Assembly (NCBI GenBank): GCA_032358165.1
Contig: JAALGY010000037.1
Span: 955,001-1,019,000 of the forward strand
DNA length: 64,000 bases
Origin: Diplosphaera chodatii
Taxonomy: Eukaryota; Chlorophyta; Trebouxiophyceae; Prasiolales; Stichococcaceae
Reading direction: 5' to 3'
Shown here piece after piece: positions 52,164 through 62,821 of this stretch. Made by a program: the position numbers and the translations under genes. Numbering within the stretch: the stretch's first letter is position 1; each line of letters opens with the position of its first letter. The notes beneath the pieces were generated by a model. That model did no database searches, was not told where the DNA came from, and saw only the letters and a list, made by a program, of their open reading frames with translations.

Positions 52164-54476
52164 ATGGCATCGCGTGCATCAATTGAGTCACTGAGTGACG
52201 ATGTGCTCAGCCAGATACTTATCCTGCTGCCTCAAACGGACAGGTGACTATCTCGCAAAGTATTGCACCCGATCAAGTAATGCAACAATGAAAATCGACA
52301 TGCCATGCAGCGCTTGCATATAGAAATGTTTGCTATTCCTGTAAAAGGACTGTGTGTGGTGCTGTAGGATGTGGGCGGTGCCGCTTGTATGCCACAGATG
52401 GCGCAAGATCATGTCTGACTCCAACATGTGGCCAGTCGTGGACGTGGAGTTGTGTGATGAGTACTTTGGCGATGCCGCCAAGCAGAACAGCTGGCTGAGG
52501 CAGCGCAGTCCAGGCATGCGCCAGCTCAGTCTGCGGGTAAATGCCTGGCTTTGAGGTGGCATCGTTGCTGCCGTGATGCATCGCCAACCTTGTGCCCGTG
52601 TACTACCTCGTCACGCACCTATCTATTCCAATTCAACCGATACGCTTGTGTGGTGCCCTGCAGTTGCGAATGTCTACAAAGTCACTCATCAACACTCAAA
52701 CTGTGCAGTCGGCACTACTGGCTGTGGCACCAACAGCGACTCAGTTGCAGCAGCTGCAGGTTGTCATGGAGGACTACGATAGTGACCACCCCTTCGACAT
52801 CCAAGCCCGGTACAGCACCTCACTGACTCTTCATGACCGTGCCTGATGGACACCTGAAGATGAGTGGCAAACTGACAGCTGCCTACGTGAATGGGGCGTC
52901 ATGATTGTGCAGGCATGCATCAGCCAACTGCGCTCTCTCACTCGGCTTGAAGCCGCGTCCATCAGTGCACCACTTAGATCGCCATCCCTGGAGTCGCTGT
53001 TTGCTGGCCTACCCGCCCTTCAGGGCGTGCGCTTGGCCTTCAGCAATATAGATGACCGCACAGGGGATCCAGACTCAGACATGGATGCTGAAGGGCACCA
53101 GCTGCCCAAACCCATTTGTCGTTCCCAGGTTCCAGACGACTTTCCGCGCAGCCTGCTCAGGTGCATGCTGCTTATGCCGCTTCACTGATGAAAGTGTCTG
53201 TCACCCAGGCGCACGAACTGACGGTGGCAGACCCTGCAAGATGCCGTGGTGCACTCTACAAAATGCAGCATGGCCACCCTCCCTGCTTGCAGGTGCACTG
53301 GCCTGACCAGCCTGGATCTCAGCATGGAGAACCCCCTGTCCCTGGACACAATGTTCACGGTTGGGGATGCGGAGGCCATTGCTGGGCTGCAGCACCTGCA
53401 GCACCTGCGGCTGCACTGCTGCAGGACAGCCCCGCTTACAGAGAGCGTCAGCCGGCTGACGCAGCTCACTAGCCTGGAGGTCGTCGACAGCGACATTGAC
53501 TCCGTCATTTATAGCGCAGGGCTGAAGGTGCATCGTGTCCCTGCAAAATCACTTCGTGTGCATCTCGCGGAGTGATCGCCATGTTCGCCATTGCGATGGT
53601 CACGGCGTGCGCATGGAAGGCGTGAGATGCAAGTGGAGCAGTAGAGGGCGGCGTCGATGTGTGGGTGCGGCATGACCACTGCCGATCCTGCTCCGCAGGC
53701 GCTGCCAGCTTCGTTGCAGGTCTTGAAGGCGCAGACAGTGCCCCTGGCAGTGCTGGCACAGCTGACGGCTTTGAGGGAGTTGACGCTGCTTTGTCCAGAC
53801 TACACATGGAGCAACATATGCGACCTCAGCGTGCTGCAGCAGCTGACATTACTTCAGCTGGAGTGTGGCAGGGATGAGGAGCTGCATGCGTTTGCTGGCT
53901 GCAGTTCCCTCCGCGAGCTGTACTTGTTTGACGGTGCGTCCCAGTTCAAGCTTGCTTTCCATGCTGCTTGCTTGCTATGATGATTTTGATGGAGTCTTGC
54001 GAAGTCACACTCTAGCAGCACCCAAGCTGACGGTTTATGCTCATGCTTTGCGTCTCGATCCCCATGCAGTGTGTAATCTGAGCGACGCACTGCCGCTGCC
54101 CTACCAGCAGCTTACCCGATTGCAGCTACAGCGTGACTGCCCCGAGCCTGATGAGGTCGTGGCCATGGTCGCGGAGCTGCCGCAGCTGGAGGTCCTCGAG
54201 GTGCTCAGCGCATCAATGGCATTCGAGCTGTCAACAGCTGACGCCATCACGCTGTCGCAGCTGCCGAAGCTGCGGGTCATCAACCTGACGGGGTCGCCGC
54301 TGTGGACAAGCAAATCTCGGTTCCGGGAAGATATAGAGCGGGGCAACCTGCCACTCCAGGTGGTAGAGCACATGATGCGTCTGCAGCGGGCAACCCCGGC
54401 CATCGATTGGATACTAGCGCCAGAGCAGCGGCGCATGATTGTTGATGGTGATGAAATCGATATTGAATACGTTTAG
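52164..54476 (+). CDS. F-box/LRR protein, copy 1 of array
   Basis: F-box motif split by intron 1: SIESLSDDVLSQILILLPQT (52176) and, after the acceptor at 52368, VPLVCHRWRKIMSDSNMWPV. Then come NSWLRQRSPGMRQLSLR, ALLAVAPTATQLQQLQVV (52710), ACISQLRSLTRLEAASISAP (52912) with an acidic stretch DPDSDMDAEG, CTGLTSLDLS (53297) with LQHLQHLRLHCCRTAPLTES, LPASLQVLKAQTVPLAVLAQ (53703), LTLLQLECGRDEELHAFAGC, and a last exon (54070-54476) with LPYQQLTRLQLQRDCPEPDE, VLEVLSASMAFELSTADAIT and LPKLRVINLTGSPLW. It should bind Skp1 through the F-box and a substrate through the LRRs. This is the most divergent copy in the last exon, with a C-terminal tail rich in Asp, Glu and Ile. Confidence 0.85.
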
Positions 54477-54883
54477 GATCTTCCTCAGTTGGGAAACACT
54501 GGAGCGCAGCAACCCAGATGCAGGTTCTGATGAACGGCTCTTTCCTGTGTAGCTTTTCGTAGGCGTGTCATCCACCTGGTTTGAGTTTGGCATTCCAGCC
54601 CTTCGCCAATACTTTTGCAAAGGCACCATCGACAGCAAGTGATTTGCCATCGGTGGGTACCTAGAGGTCCGTCTAAAAGTCACATCCTCTACACTTGCCA
54701 GTCACGGTTGAGCAATGGCTGCACCCATGGATCTGGATCTGGATCTTCACGTGCGAGCACGTGGCATCCGGCTCAGACTTTGCAGCATATCACCGCTGTG
54801 CATTTCCACCTGGCGAATGCTGTGACAAAGTGACCGCTGACAAGAAAAGACTGCGACTGCAGGCTGCAGCTGATCGCTGCAAT
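54477..54883. other. spacer between F-box copies 1 and 2
   Basis: Promoter and 3' UTR sequence of the array. Contains a short GGATCT triplet near 54728 and nothing else I recognise. Confidence 0.4.
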
Positions 54884-57171
54884 ATGACAGCATCCACGTC
54901 TATCCAGTCGCTGAGCGACGATGTGCTTCGCCAGATTTTACTCTGCTCCCTCAAACAGACAGGTGTGATGATCATGGCCCTCACCACGCCTCGCGAGCCA
55001 GTCAGCGTGCAGTATCGAGCGTGCCAACAGACAGAACACCCTGATACTGCTGTCAACACAAGAGCGTTCGGTGCTGCAGGATGAGATCGCTGCCGGTAGT
55101 GTGCCACAGGTGGTGCAACATTTTGGCTGACGCCAGCATGTGGCCAGTTGTTGATGTCACACCATGTGTCGGCTACAACGCCTGGTATACTCGGCAGGCT
55201 AGCTGGCTGCGGAGTCATGCCCCAGGCATGCAACAGCTCACCCTGCGGGTGCGTGCCAGGCACTACGGAGGCTACACATCTGCTGCAGAGGACTTGCAGC
55301 ATCAGCTCGACCCATGCCCCGTCCCATCGTGCAACTCCAAAGCTACCTGGCACATCACACACGATGCCGTGCAGTTACGGAAGCGGGACACGACCATTGC
55401 CAACACCAAGACCGTGCGCGTGGCATTGCGTGCCGTGGCACCGGAAGCGACCCAGCTGCACGAGCTGCGGGTCGTGCTGGAGGCTGAAGGATCCTTCCGC
55501 CCCAGTGCCCTGGTATGCAACTGCCCGATCTCGGCTGCCATGCACAAAACGCCCCCAGTGTTGGGTGCCCAGCATGTGGCTTTGACCTGCAGGCTTGCGT
55601 CAGTCAGCTGAGCGCCCTCACGAAGCTCGAGGCCTTGGCCCTCAACGGAGCAGCTGGATGGCCAGCCGCGCACAGGCTGTTCGCGGGCCTGCCGGCGCTG
55701 CGGGACCTGCACCTGGAGTTGTTTGGCGCCCACATCGTGTCAGATGGGGAGAGCGACAGCGACGTGCCGGATGGGGACGGCGGCCATGACGGGAACCAGC
55801 CGTCCAACAGTCCGGCTGGCATCGAACCCCTGGCGCCGGCCAACTTCATGGACAGCCTGCTTGGGTGATGCCCGCAAGTGCACTCTTGTGCACATACAGC
55901 TGCGCGGAAGCAACCCCAATGCTAAGTGTGTTGGGCTACTCACGAGCCATGCATCCAGCTGCTCTGTGTGCTCTCCTTTGTGCAGCATGGTGAAAACCTG
56001 TCATTGCAGGTGCACTGCCCTGACCAGCCTGGACTTGAGTGGGGACCGATGGTCGTCAGAGTCTCAAGTTGGCACACTTCCGGAGGCCATCACAGCGCTG
56101 CAGCGCCTGCGGAAACTGCGGCTCATTTCGTGTGTCCAGCCGCCGCTGACACGGAGCATCAGCCTCATGACACAGCTGAGGAGCCTGGACATCCGTTATG
56201 GTTACAACGGCTCCGATGACGATGATGCAGATCTAGTGGTGCGTTGTGTCACTTCCAACAGAAGCGCATGAGACCTCTGTGGTACTGAGCAAATATACTT
56301 CCTCTGAGCATAAGGTATCAACTTCTGATTAAGCACAGATGAGGCAGAGCAGGACGGTGCGAGTCGTGAACAACTGAGCAACCTGTGCAATATGCTCTTG
56401 CAGGCGCTGCCAGCCTCGTTGGAGGTCCTGAAGGCTGATCGGGTGCCTACGGAAGAGCTGGCGCGGCTGACGGGCCTGGAACACTTGCACCTGTACCACC
56501 CCAGATACAGGGCAGGCTTCACACCCAGCTTGCCTGAGCTGCAGCGGCTGACCTCGCTTCGGCTGGACCACGCTGCAAACTTTGCAGTGCAAGTGTTTGC
56601 AGGCTGCACTGGCCTCCGCAAGCTCGGCCTGGCTGAGAGTGAGTCGTCACATGAAGTCTGTGGTACGGTGCAAAATCTTGCTGCTGTTCATGCGCACTTG
56701 GTGTTTCACTTGGCACGCAGACTGACACACGTCATTTGTATGATCGCAACTGCAGTGGATACCACATTCGCGGTGCTCCCGCTTCCGTTCCCGCGGCTCA
56801 CCCACCTGCAGCTGTGGGACGTCCCGCCGGAGTCGACCCATGTGCTGCCAATGATTGCGGAGCTGCCGCGGCTGGAGATCCTCGAAGTGCTCGACTCACC
56901 GCATGCGTTCGACGTGTCAAGACCCGCTGATCCGCCGCAGCTGAGCAAGCTGACGAAGCTGCGCCTCATCAACCTGTCAGGGTGGCTGATGTGGAGGTGC
57001 GATGCTCCACCGCACATCGTGCAGACCGGGGAACGGTTAGGGCACTTTCCAGCATGGGTTGTCAGCCAGATGGCACATCTGCAGTGGTTGTTGGCACCCA
57101 TCGAATGGGCCTTCGTTCCCCAGTACAGCAGCTGTGTACTCGGTGACCTTGGAGATGTCGTGAAACCTTGA
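54884..57171 (+). CDS. F-box/LRR protein, copy 2 of array
   Basis: Exon 1 (54884-54960) gives SIQSLSDDVLRQILLCSLKQ; exon 2 (from 55081) MRSLPVVCHRWCNILADASM and DVTPCVGYNAWYTRQASWLR. Exon 3 has VALRAVAPEATQLHELRVVL (55420). Exon 4 (from 55593) has ACVSQLSALTKLEALALNGA and GLPALRDLHLELFGA, then an acidic linker ESDSDVPDGDGGHDG. Exon 5 (56011) has CTALTSLDLSGD and ALQRLRKLRLISCVQPPLTR. Exon 6 (56404) has LPASLEVLKADRVPTEELAR and VFAGCTGLRKLGLAE. The last exon (about 56756-57171) has LPFPRLTHLQLWDVPPESTH, MIAELPRLEILEVLDSPHAF and WLLAPIEWAFVPQYSS. Its last 245 bp are nearly identical to copy 3. A TGTAA polyadenylation-type signal stands at 57212. Confidence 0.85.
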
Positions 57172-57550
57172 AGGTGATGACTGAGAACATGTCAAGGGCG
57201 GCGACCCAGCCTGTAATGAAGGATGGAGGTTGTTACCCTGGGTCGTCAGAGCTTTGCAAGCTGGCTGCTTGCATGTCAAACTGCACCGCACATCCACACC
57301 CTTGCTTCCCACATTTCATCGTTTTCTGCCTATGATGTGTTCGGTCACATGATGCATGTGGCTCACGTGGTGCACATATGTGAGCGACATGCAGGGTCCG
57401 ATCTAGAATCAGCTCGACCCTGGACTACAATTTTCTAACCGTGCAATTGACGGTGCATCACCTCTGCTCTTAGCTTGACGTGCTGACGCTGTCAGAGCCT
57501 GGCGGGGATCACTGTGGCTATCTGCGTGCCGCAGCTGAGGCGCGGCACAC
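57172..57550. other. spacer between F-box copies 2 and 3
   Basis: Starts with a 3' flank similar to that of copy 3 (AGGGCGGCGACCCAGCCTGT in both). The remainder should contain the copy 3 promoter; no recognisable element. Confidence 0.4.
57212..57216 (+). terminator. TGTAA polyadenylation-type signal, copy 2
   Basis: TGTAA is the typical green-algal poly(A) signal; it lies 41 bp after the copy 2 stop in sequence shared with copy 3. Confidence 0.35.
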
Positions 57551-59932
57551 ATGGCGGAATGCACTACTATGCAGTCGCTGGGCGACGACGTGCTCCGCCG
57601 GATCCTGACACTATTGCCCCAGGCAGAAAGGTGGATCACTACATTGGGTCCTTACAAGCATTGTAAAAGGATCAGCTTTCCCTCAGATCCCGCCACCCAA
57701 TCTTAAGGGTTGATGCTCATGTTGACAGCGATACGATTCTGCAGGATGAGGACACTGCCACTGGTGTGCCACAGATGGTACACGTTGTTGAATGAAGCCA
57801 GCATGTGGCAAGTTGTTGATGTTGCACCATCCAATGGCTACACCGCTGCCAATGGCACCAAGCAGAACAGCTGGCTGCGGCAGCGTGCCCCAGGCATGCG
57901 TGAGCTCACCCTGCGGGTGAGCGCTCGACACTGCTGAGGCTGGTGTTGCTGCTGCCGAGACGCGGCTCAGCTCGCATCCAGCGCTTAGCTCTGCCTTACC
58001 CTTGGCACCGCTTGCTGCTGACAAGAAGCAAACAAACCCAGACCAGTGCGCGCACCCTGGAACGTAGTTGTGGTGGCCAACTCACCAGTGGTCATGGTGG
58101 TCACGCAGTTGCGAAGAGATGAATCGACAATTACCAACACCAAGACGGTGCATGTGGCACTGATGGCCATTGCGCCAGGAGCGACCCAGTTGCAGCAGCT
58201 GCGGGTTTTGTCAGACGCTGAAGACTTCCCTACGTTCCGCCCCAAGGCCCTGGTGTGCACATGTCAACCTCTGTAACGTTGTAAGGTCCATGCAGTGTTC
58301 CTGTCAAGCGCCAAGCAAGCAGGTTCTTGCTGCAGTCACCCTTGTCCGACTGCTATGCAAATCTACCTTTGCAGGCATGCGTCAGCCGTTTGAGTTCCCT
58401 CACGAAGCTGGAGGCCGATTGCGTCAGCATGTCAGCTGGATGGTCGACCGCAAAACGTTTGTTCTCGGGTCTCCCAGCGCTGCAGACTGTTCGCTTGCAC
58501 TTCTTCAGCGCCGAAACTGTGTCAGATGGCGACACCGACAGTGACATGTCAGATGGAGGAGGCGGCAGTGACGACGGCCCTTCACCACGAGAGCTCTTGA
58601 TGCAGGGCCTGCTCAGGTGAGGACTGCCCACTGGGTACAGCCATCACAGCGCCGTGTCACAAATGACACCCACGAGCCATGCATCAGCTGCTTTGTACAC
58701 TCTCTGCGTGGCAGCCTGGCTATCCCTGCGGTTGCAGGTGCACTCGCCTGACCAGCCTGGACCTGAGCGGGGGTCTCGGTTGTGGGTTTTACATATTCGA
58801 TGCGAGGGCCATGACTGCGTTGCAGTGTCTGCGGAACCTGCAGCTTTCTGGCTGTGTGGATCCGCCCCTGACGCACAGCTTCAGCCGGCTGACGCAATTG
58901 ACGAGCTTGGAGGTCACGCATAAATATATTGGCGCCGGTGACGATGCCCTTAACCTGGTGGTGCGTCATGTCATTTCCGGCAGATCTGCACACGTTCTCA
59001 ACCGCCTACAACACGCATTCATCTACCAATCGCACATTAATGGTGCACCTGATGAGCACTGCAAATCAGGAAGCACCAGGCACTGCTGGTCTGAGATTGC
59101 GGTGTGAACATGGCCGATGCTCTTGCAGGCGCTGCCGCCTTCGTTGCGCGTCTTGAAGACTGATCGGGTGCCTACGGAAGAGCTGGGACGGCTGACGGGG
59201 TTGGAGCACTTGCACTTGCTGCGGCCCAGATACTTGGCAGGCTTCACACCCAGCTTACCCGAGCTGCAGCAGCTGACGTCGCTTCGGCTCGACTATGCTG
59301 CAAATTTCTCTGTGCAAGTGTTTGCTGGGTGCAGTGGCCTTCGCAGCCTCGGCTTGGCCAAGAGTGAGCTATCAGCTGCATGGAGTTTGCAGTTTTGTGT
59401 GGTACACTGACATGTGCGTGGCCGTCCATTCCCACCTGGCACTGATATGTTGGCACCGACCTCATACGGGTCTGACTCAACACTGACACATGCCCTGTAT
59501 GTGCTTGCTAATGCAGTGGACACCTCTTTCGCGGTGCAGCCGCTTCCTTTCCCGCAGCTCACCCATCTGCAGCTGTGGGACGTCCCGCCGGAGTCAACCC
59601 ATGTGCTGCCAATGATTGCGGAGCTGCCGCAGCTGGAGATCCTTGAAGTGCTCGACTCACCGCAAGCGTTCGACGTGTCAAGACCCGCTGACCCGCCGCA
59701 GCTGAGCAAGCTGACGAAGCTGCGCCTCATCAACCTGTCAGGGTGGCTGATGTGGAGGTGCGATGCTCCACCGCACATCGTGCAGACCGGGGAACAGTTA
59801 GGGCACTTTCCAGCATGGGTTGTCAGCCAGATGGCACATCTGCAGTGGTTGTTGGCACCCATCGAGTGGGCCTTCGTTCCCCAGTACAGCAGCTGTGTAC
59901 TCGGTGACCTTGGAGATGTCGTGAAACCTTGA
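57551..59932 (+). CDS. F-box/LRR protein, copy 3 of array
   Basis: Exon 1 (57551-57631) gives MQSLGDDVLRRILTLLPQAE; exon 2 (from 57746) MRTLPLVCHRWYTLLNEASM and TKQNSWLRQRAPGMRELTLR. Exon 3 has VALMAIAPGATQLQQLRVLS (58157). Exon 4 (58375) has ACVSRLSSLTKLEADCVSMS and GLPALQTVRLHFFSAE with an acidic linker TDSDMSDGGGGSDDG. Exon 5 (58738) has CTRLTSLDLSGGLG and ALQCLRNLQLSGCVDPPLTH. Exon 6 (59129) has LPPSLRVLKTDRVPTEELGR and VFAGCSGLRSLGLAK. The last exon (about 59516-59932) is almost a copy of that in copy 2, up to and past the stop codon, while exons 2-5 differ freely. TGTAA is at 59965. Confidence 0.85.
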
Positions 59933-60330
59933 AGGTTGGAACCTGCAAGGGCGGCGACCCAGCCTGTAATAATGAAACATGGCATGTTGACAGCAGGAGG
60001 CTGTTACCCTGTATGTGTCGTTAAGCTTTGCATGCCCCTGGCGTGCGTCATGCTTGCATGGCGAATCACACTACACAGCCACATCCTTATCTGCATATCT
60101 CCACCAATTCCACACCCACTCCTGCGTGCGGTGTGAGGTTTGGTCACGTGCTGGCACATGGATACACAAGGTTGAAACCTGCCAAATCAGACGTCAAAGC
60201 ATATGCATCTTGCTTGGCACTTCCCAGTTGAGATCACCGCTGCAAAGCACTGCTGAGGTTATACTCTGCTGGCACGGCTCTGCTTGCAGCCGTGTGGCTG
60301 TCCACAAGTTGCAACTGCAGCGTCGCATAG
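59933..60330. other. spacer between F-box copies 3 and 4
   Basis: Begins with the 3' flank shared with copy 2. No exon or distinct regulatory element seen in the rest. Confidence 0.4.
59965..59969 (+). terminator. TGTAA polyadenylation-type signal, copy 3
   Basis: Same motif and same surrounding sequence as in copy 2, 33 bp after the copy 3 stop. Conserved position supports it, but cleavage is not shown. Confidence 0.35.
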
Positions 60331-62681
60331 ATGCCGGCACGCACCATGCAGTCTCTGAGCGACGACATTCTTGGCCAGATCCTCATCCTGCTGCCTCAGA
60401 CCGACAGGTGCTACAGAGCTCCCGTCAAGTCCAGCATTACGATGGTTGCCTGATTGGGCTACCCTCCGACTCTGCGACAGGCCATTGCCGGTGCTCAAAA
60501 GGCTCTGTTCTCTGCGGCAGGCTGCGGACGGTGCCGATGGTGTGCCACAGATGGTACTGGATCATGGCGGACGCCAGCATGTGGCCAGAGTTGGATGTGA
60601 CACCTTGTGCCAGCCATTCAGAACACGCCAGCAGACAGGACAGCTGGCTGCGGCGGCGTGCACCGGGACTGCGAAAGCTGACTCTCCGGGTGAGCATATG
60701 TGTAGACGCTGGCATAACTCCTGCCGACAGGCGGTGCAACTCATCCCAGGCCCGAATGTCACATCATGGCACAGTCGTCACCGTTAGATATAACTGCTGC
60801 AATCGGTGCCCACACAGACGCCGCGGGCAGCAACAGCACTCGCCAGCACTCAGATGTTGCAGTCTGCCATGCTGTCCGTGGCGGCGACAGCGACCCAGCT
60901 GCGGGACCTGCACATTCTGGCAGCGGGCGAGCATCACGCTTGGGGCATTCAGGCCCTGGTACAGCCGCATGCCGCCTTTCACTGCTGCCTGGCTGCTGTT
61001 CTGGGGCATGAGCAGCATCTGTTTGAAACCTGTTGAGCACTGCGCAGCCAAGAATGCCATCATGATCCTGCAGGCATGCGCCAGCCGGTTGCACTCCCTC
61101 ACCCGCCTCGAAGCCCAGTTCATCAGCACGCCCGTTGAACGACCAGCCTTGGACGATCTGTTTGCGGGCCTGCCAGCACTGGAGGACGTGCGCCTGCTCC
61201 TCAGATCATATGACGATGGACACATGTCCGATGATGGAGGCGATGCTGAAGAGCACCCATTAGATCGATGCATTCCCTTAGTGCCTGAGATATCGCGCGA
61301 CCACTTCCCTGACGATATTCCGGCAAGTCTGCTGAGGTCCGTGCTGCTGATGCACGTCCTGCAGCCATGCCCTGCACCTGCCGTATCCGCAGCGCCCGCT
61401 TCACCGGCTTTGGTAACTTGTGAACATGTTGCACAATTCACCTCAGGCCTCACAGCATGGCCTGTGCTTGCAGGTGCACTCGCCTGACCAGCCTGGAATT
61501 GAGAATGTGGTATCCCAGATCACTGGAGACAATGTTCACAGTGGACGATGCGGAGGCTGTTACCGCCCTGAAGCAGTTGCGCCATCTGCGGCTCGAAGCC
61601 TGTGTGACGGCGCCGCTGACGCGCAGCATCAGCCAGCTCAGCCAGCTCACTAGCTTGGAGGTCACGTATGATGACATGCTTGTCGGCATCTACTTCCCCA
61701 CCAGGGTTGATGCTTATCAACCTGGTGGTCTGGAGGTGGGTCGTCAGCTGCACAATCACCGACATGCATAACGCAAATGTCACATGGCAAGCGCTCATGG
61801 CATGCCAGATGCGAGAAGTTTGGTGACCACCGCAATGTCGGATCTGATAGCGGTCTGGTGTATGTAAGGCGGCATCATTGGTTTTCTCGTGCATCCTGCA
61901 GGCGCTGCCACCTTGCCTGGAGGCTTTAGTGGCTGACCGGGTGTCTCTCGAAGAGCTGGCACATCTGACGGCTTTGGAACGCTTGACATTGAAAGAGCCC
62001 GACTATGCTCCGGGCAGCACATGCTGCCCGAGGGCGCTGCAGCGCCTGACATTGCTCGAGCTGGAGGATCCACCTGCATGTGCGCAGCTACTCACGTTCG
62101 CTGGCTGCACTGGGCTGCGCGAGCTCCGCTTGAGTGGCGGTGCGTCATTGCTGCCGCTTGTGTGGCATCTGTACGTGTCACTGCTGCTGTCATTGGGAAT
62201 GTGCAGTGCTCACCGTTCCATTGGAATCACCCGTGCATGGGCTGACGCTTGTCCCTGCGTCATCCCACTTGCAGTGTCAGAGGCCGCAGGCGTGTTGCCG
62301 CTGCCCTTTCAGCAGGTCACCAAGCTGCATATATGCCGCGCCAAGCTCCCCTGGCCTCACATCCTGGCCATGATTGCGGACCTGCCGAAGTTGGAGATCC
62401 TTAACGTGGTCGACTTGTTCAACATGAAATTAGCGGCAGCTGATGCTGTGCCGCTGTCACGGCTGCCAAAGCTGCGGGTCATCGACCTAAATGGATCGCG
62501 GGTGTGCAATGCTGATCGTCCAAGGCACCCTGTGGGCAGAGTTCAGGCAATGTTTTTACATGTGTTTTCAGTGCAGCAATTGTTACGTCTGCAAAAGGCG
62601 TTACCACATATTGAATGGGTAGTAGACCCACTGCCGGACATTGACTGGCAGGACGTCTTGCGAGACATTGGCCGTGACTGA
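60331..62681 (+). CDS. F-box/LRR protein, copy 4 of array
   Basis: Exon 1 (60331-60407) gives MQSLSDDILGQILILLPQTD; exon 2 (from 60523) LRTVPMVCHRWYWIMADASM and RQDSWLRRRAPGLRKLTLR. Exon 3 has MLSVAATATQLRDLHILAAG (60860). Exon 4 (61074) has ACASRLHSLTRLEAQFISTP, GLPALEDVRLLLRS and an acidic linker DDGHMSDDGGDAEE. Exon 5 (61475) has CTRLTSLELRMW and ALKQLRHLRLEACVTAPLTR. Exon 6 (61904) has LPPCLEALVADRVSLEELAH and LLTFAGCTGLRELRLSGG. The last exon (about 62277-62681) has LPFQQVTKLHICRAKLPWPH, MIADLPKLEILNVVDLFNMK and LPKLRVIDLNGS, ending DVLRDIGRD. Its last exon is clearly diverged from copies 2 and 3, so the homogenisation did not reach it. Confidence 0.85.
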
Positions 62682-62821
62682 TCAAACACTATCTTGTGAA
62701 GGGTAGTGTGGTAATGGGCTGACGGCGCACCAGAAGCTGTATATGGCAAGCCAAGGTGTGAAATGACTTGAGTACAGGAGGGCAGACACTGCACTATTCA
62801 GCTTGCAGACCTACGAAGCTG

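Larger units (their letters stand above)
52164..62681 (+). repeat. tandem array of four F-box/LRR genes
   Basis: Four head-to-tail genes with ATGs at 52164, 54884, 57551 and 60331, that is unit lengths of about 2.72, 2.67 and 2.78 kb. All share seven exons with the same contents and the same split of the F-box by intron 1. The array is bounded by single-copy genes SEN2 and LSG1. Confidence 0.9.

Noticed and set aside
61698..61728. Imperfect inverted repeat CCACCAGGGTTGAT / ATCAACCTGGTGG in F-box copy 4
   Set aside because: Its right half corresponds to ordinary coding sequence shared with copy 3 and there is no flanking duplication, so it is probably coincidental.
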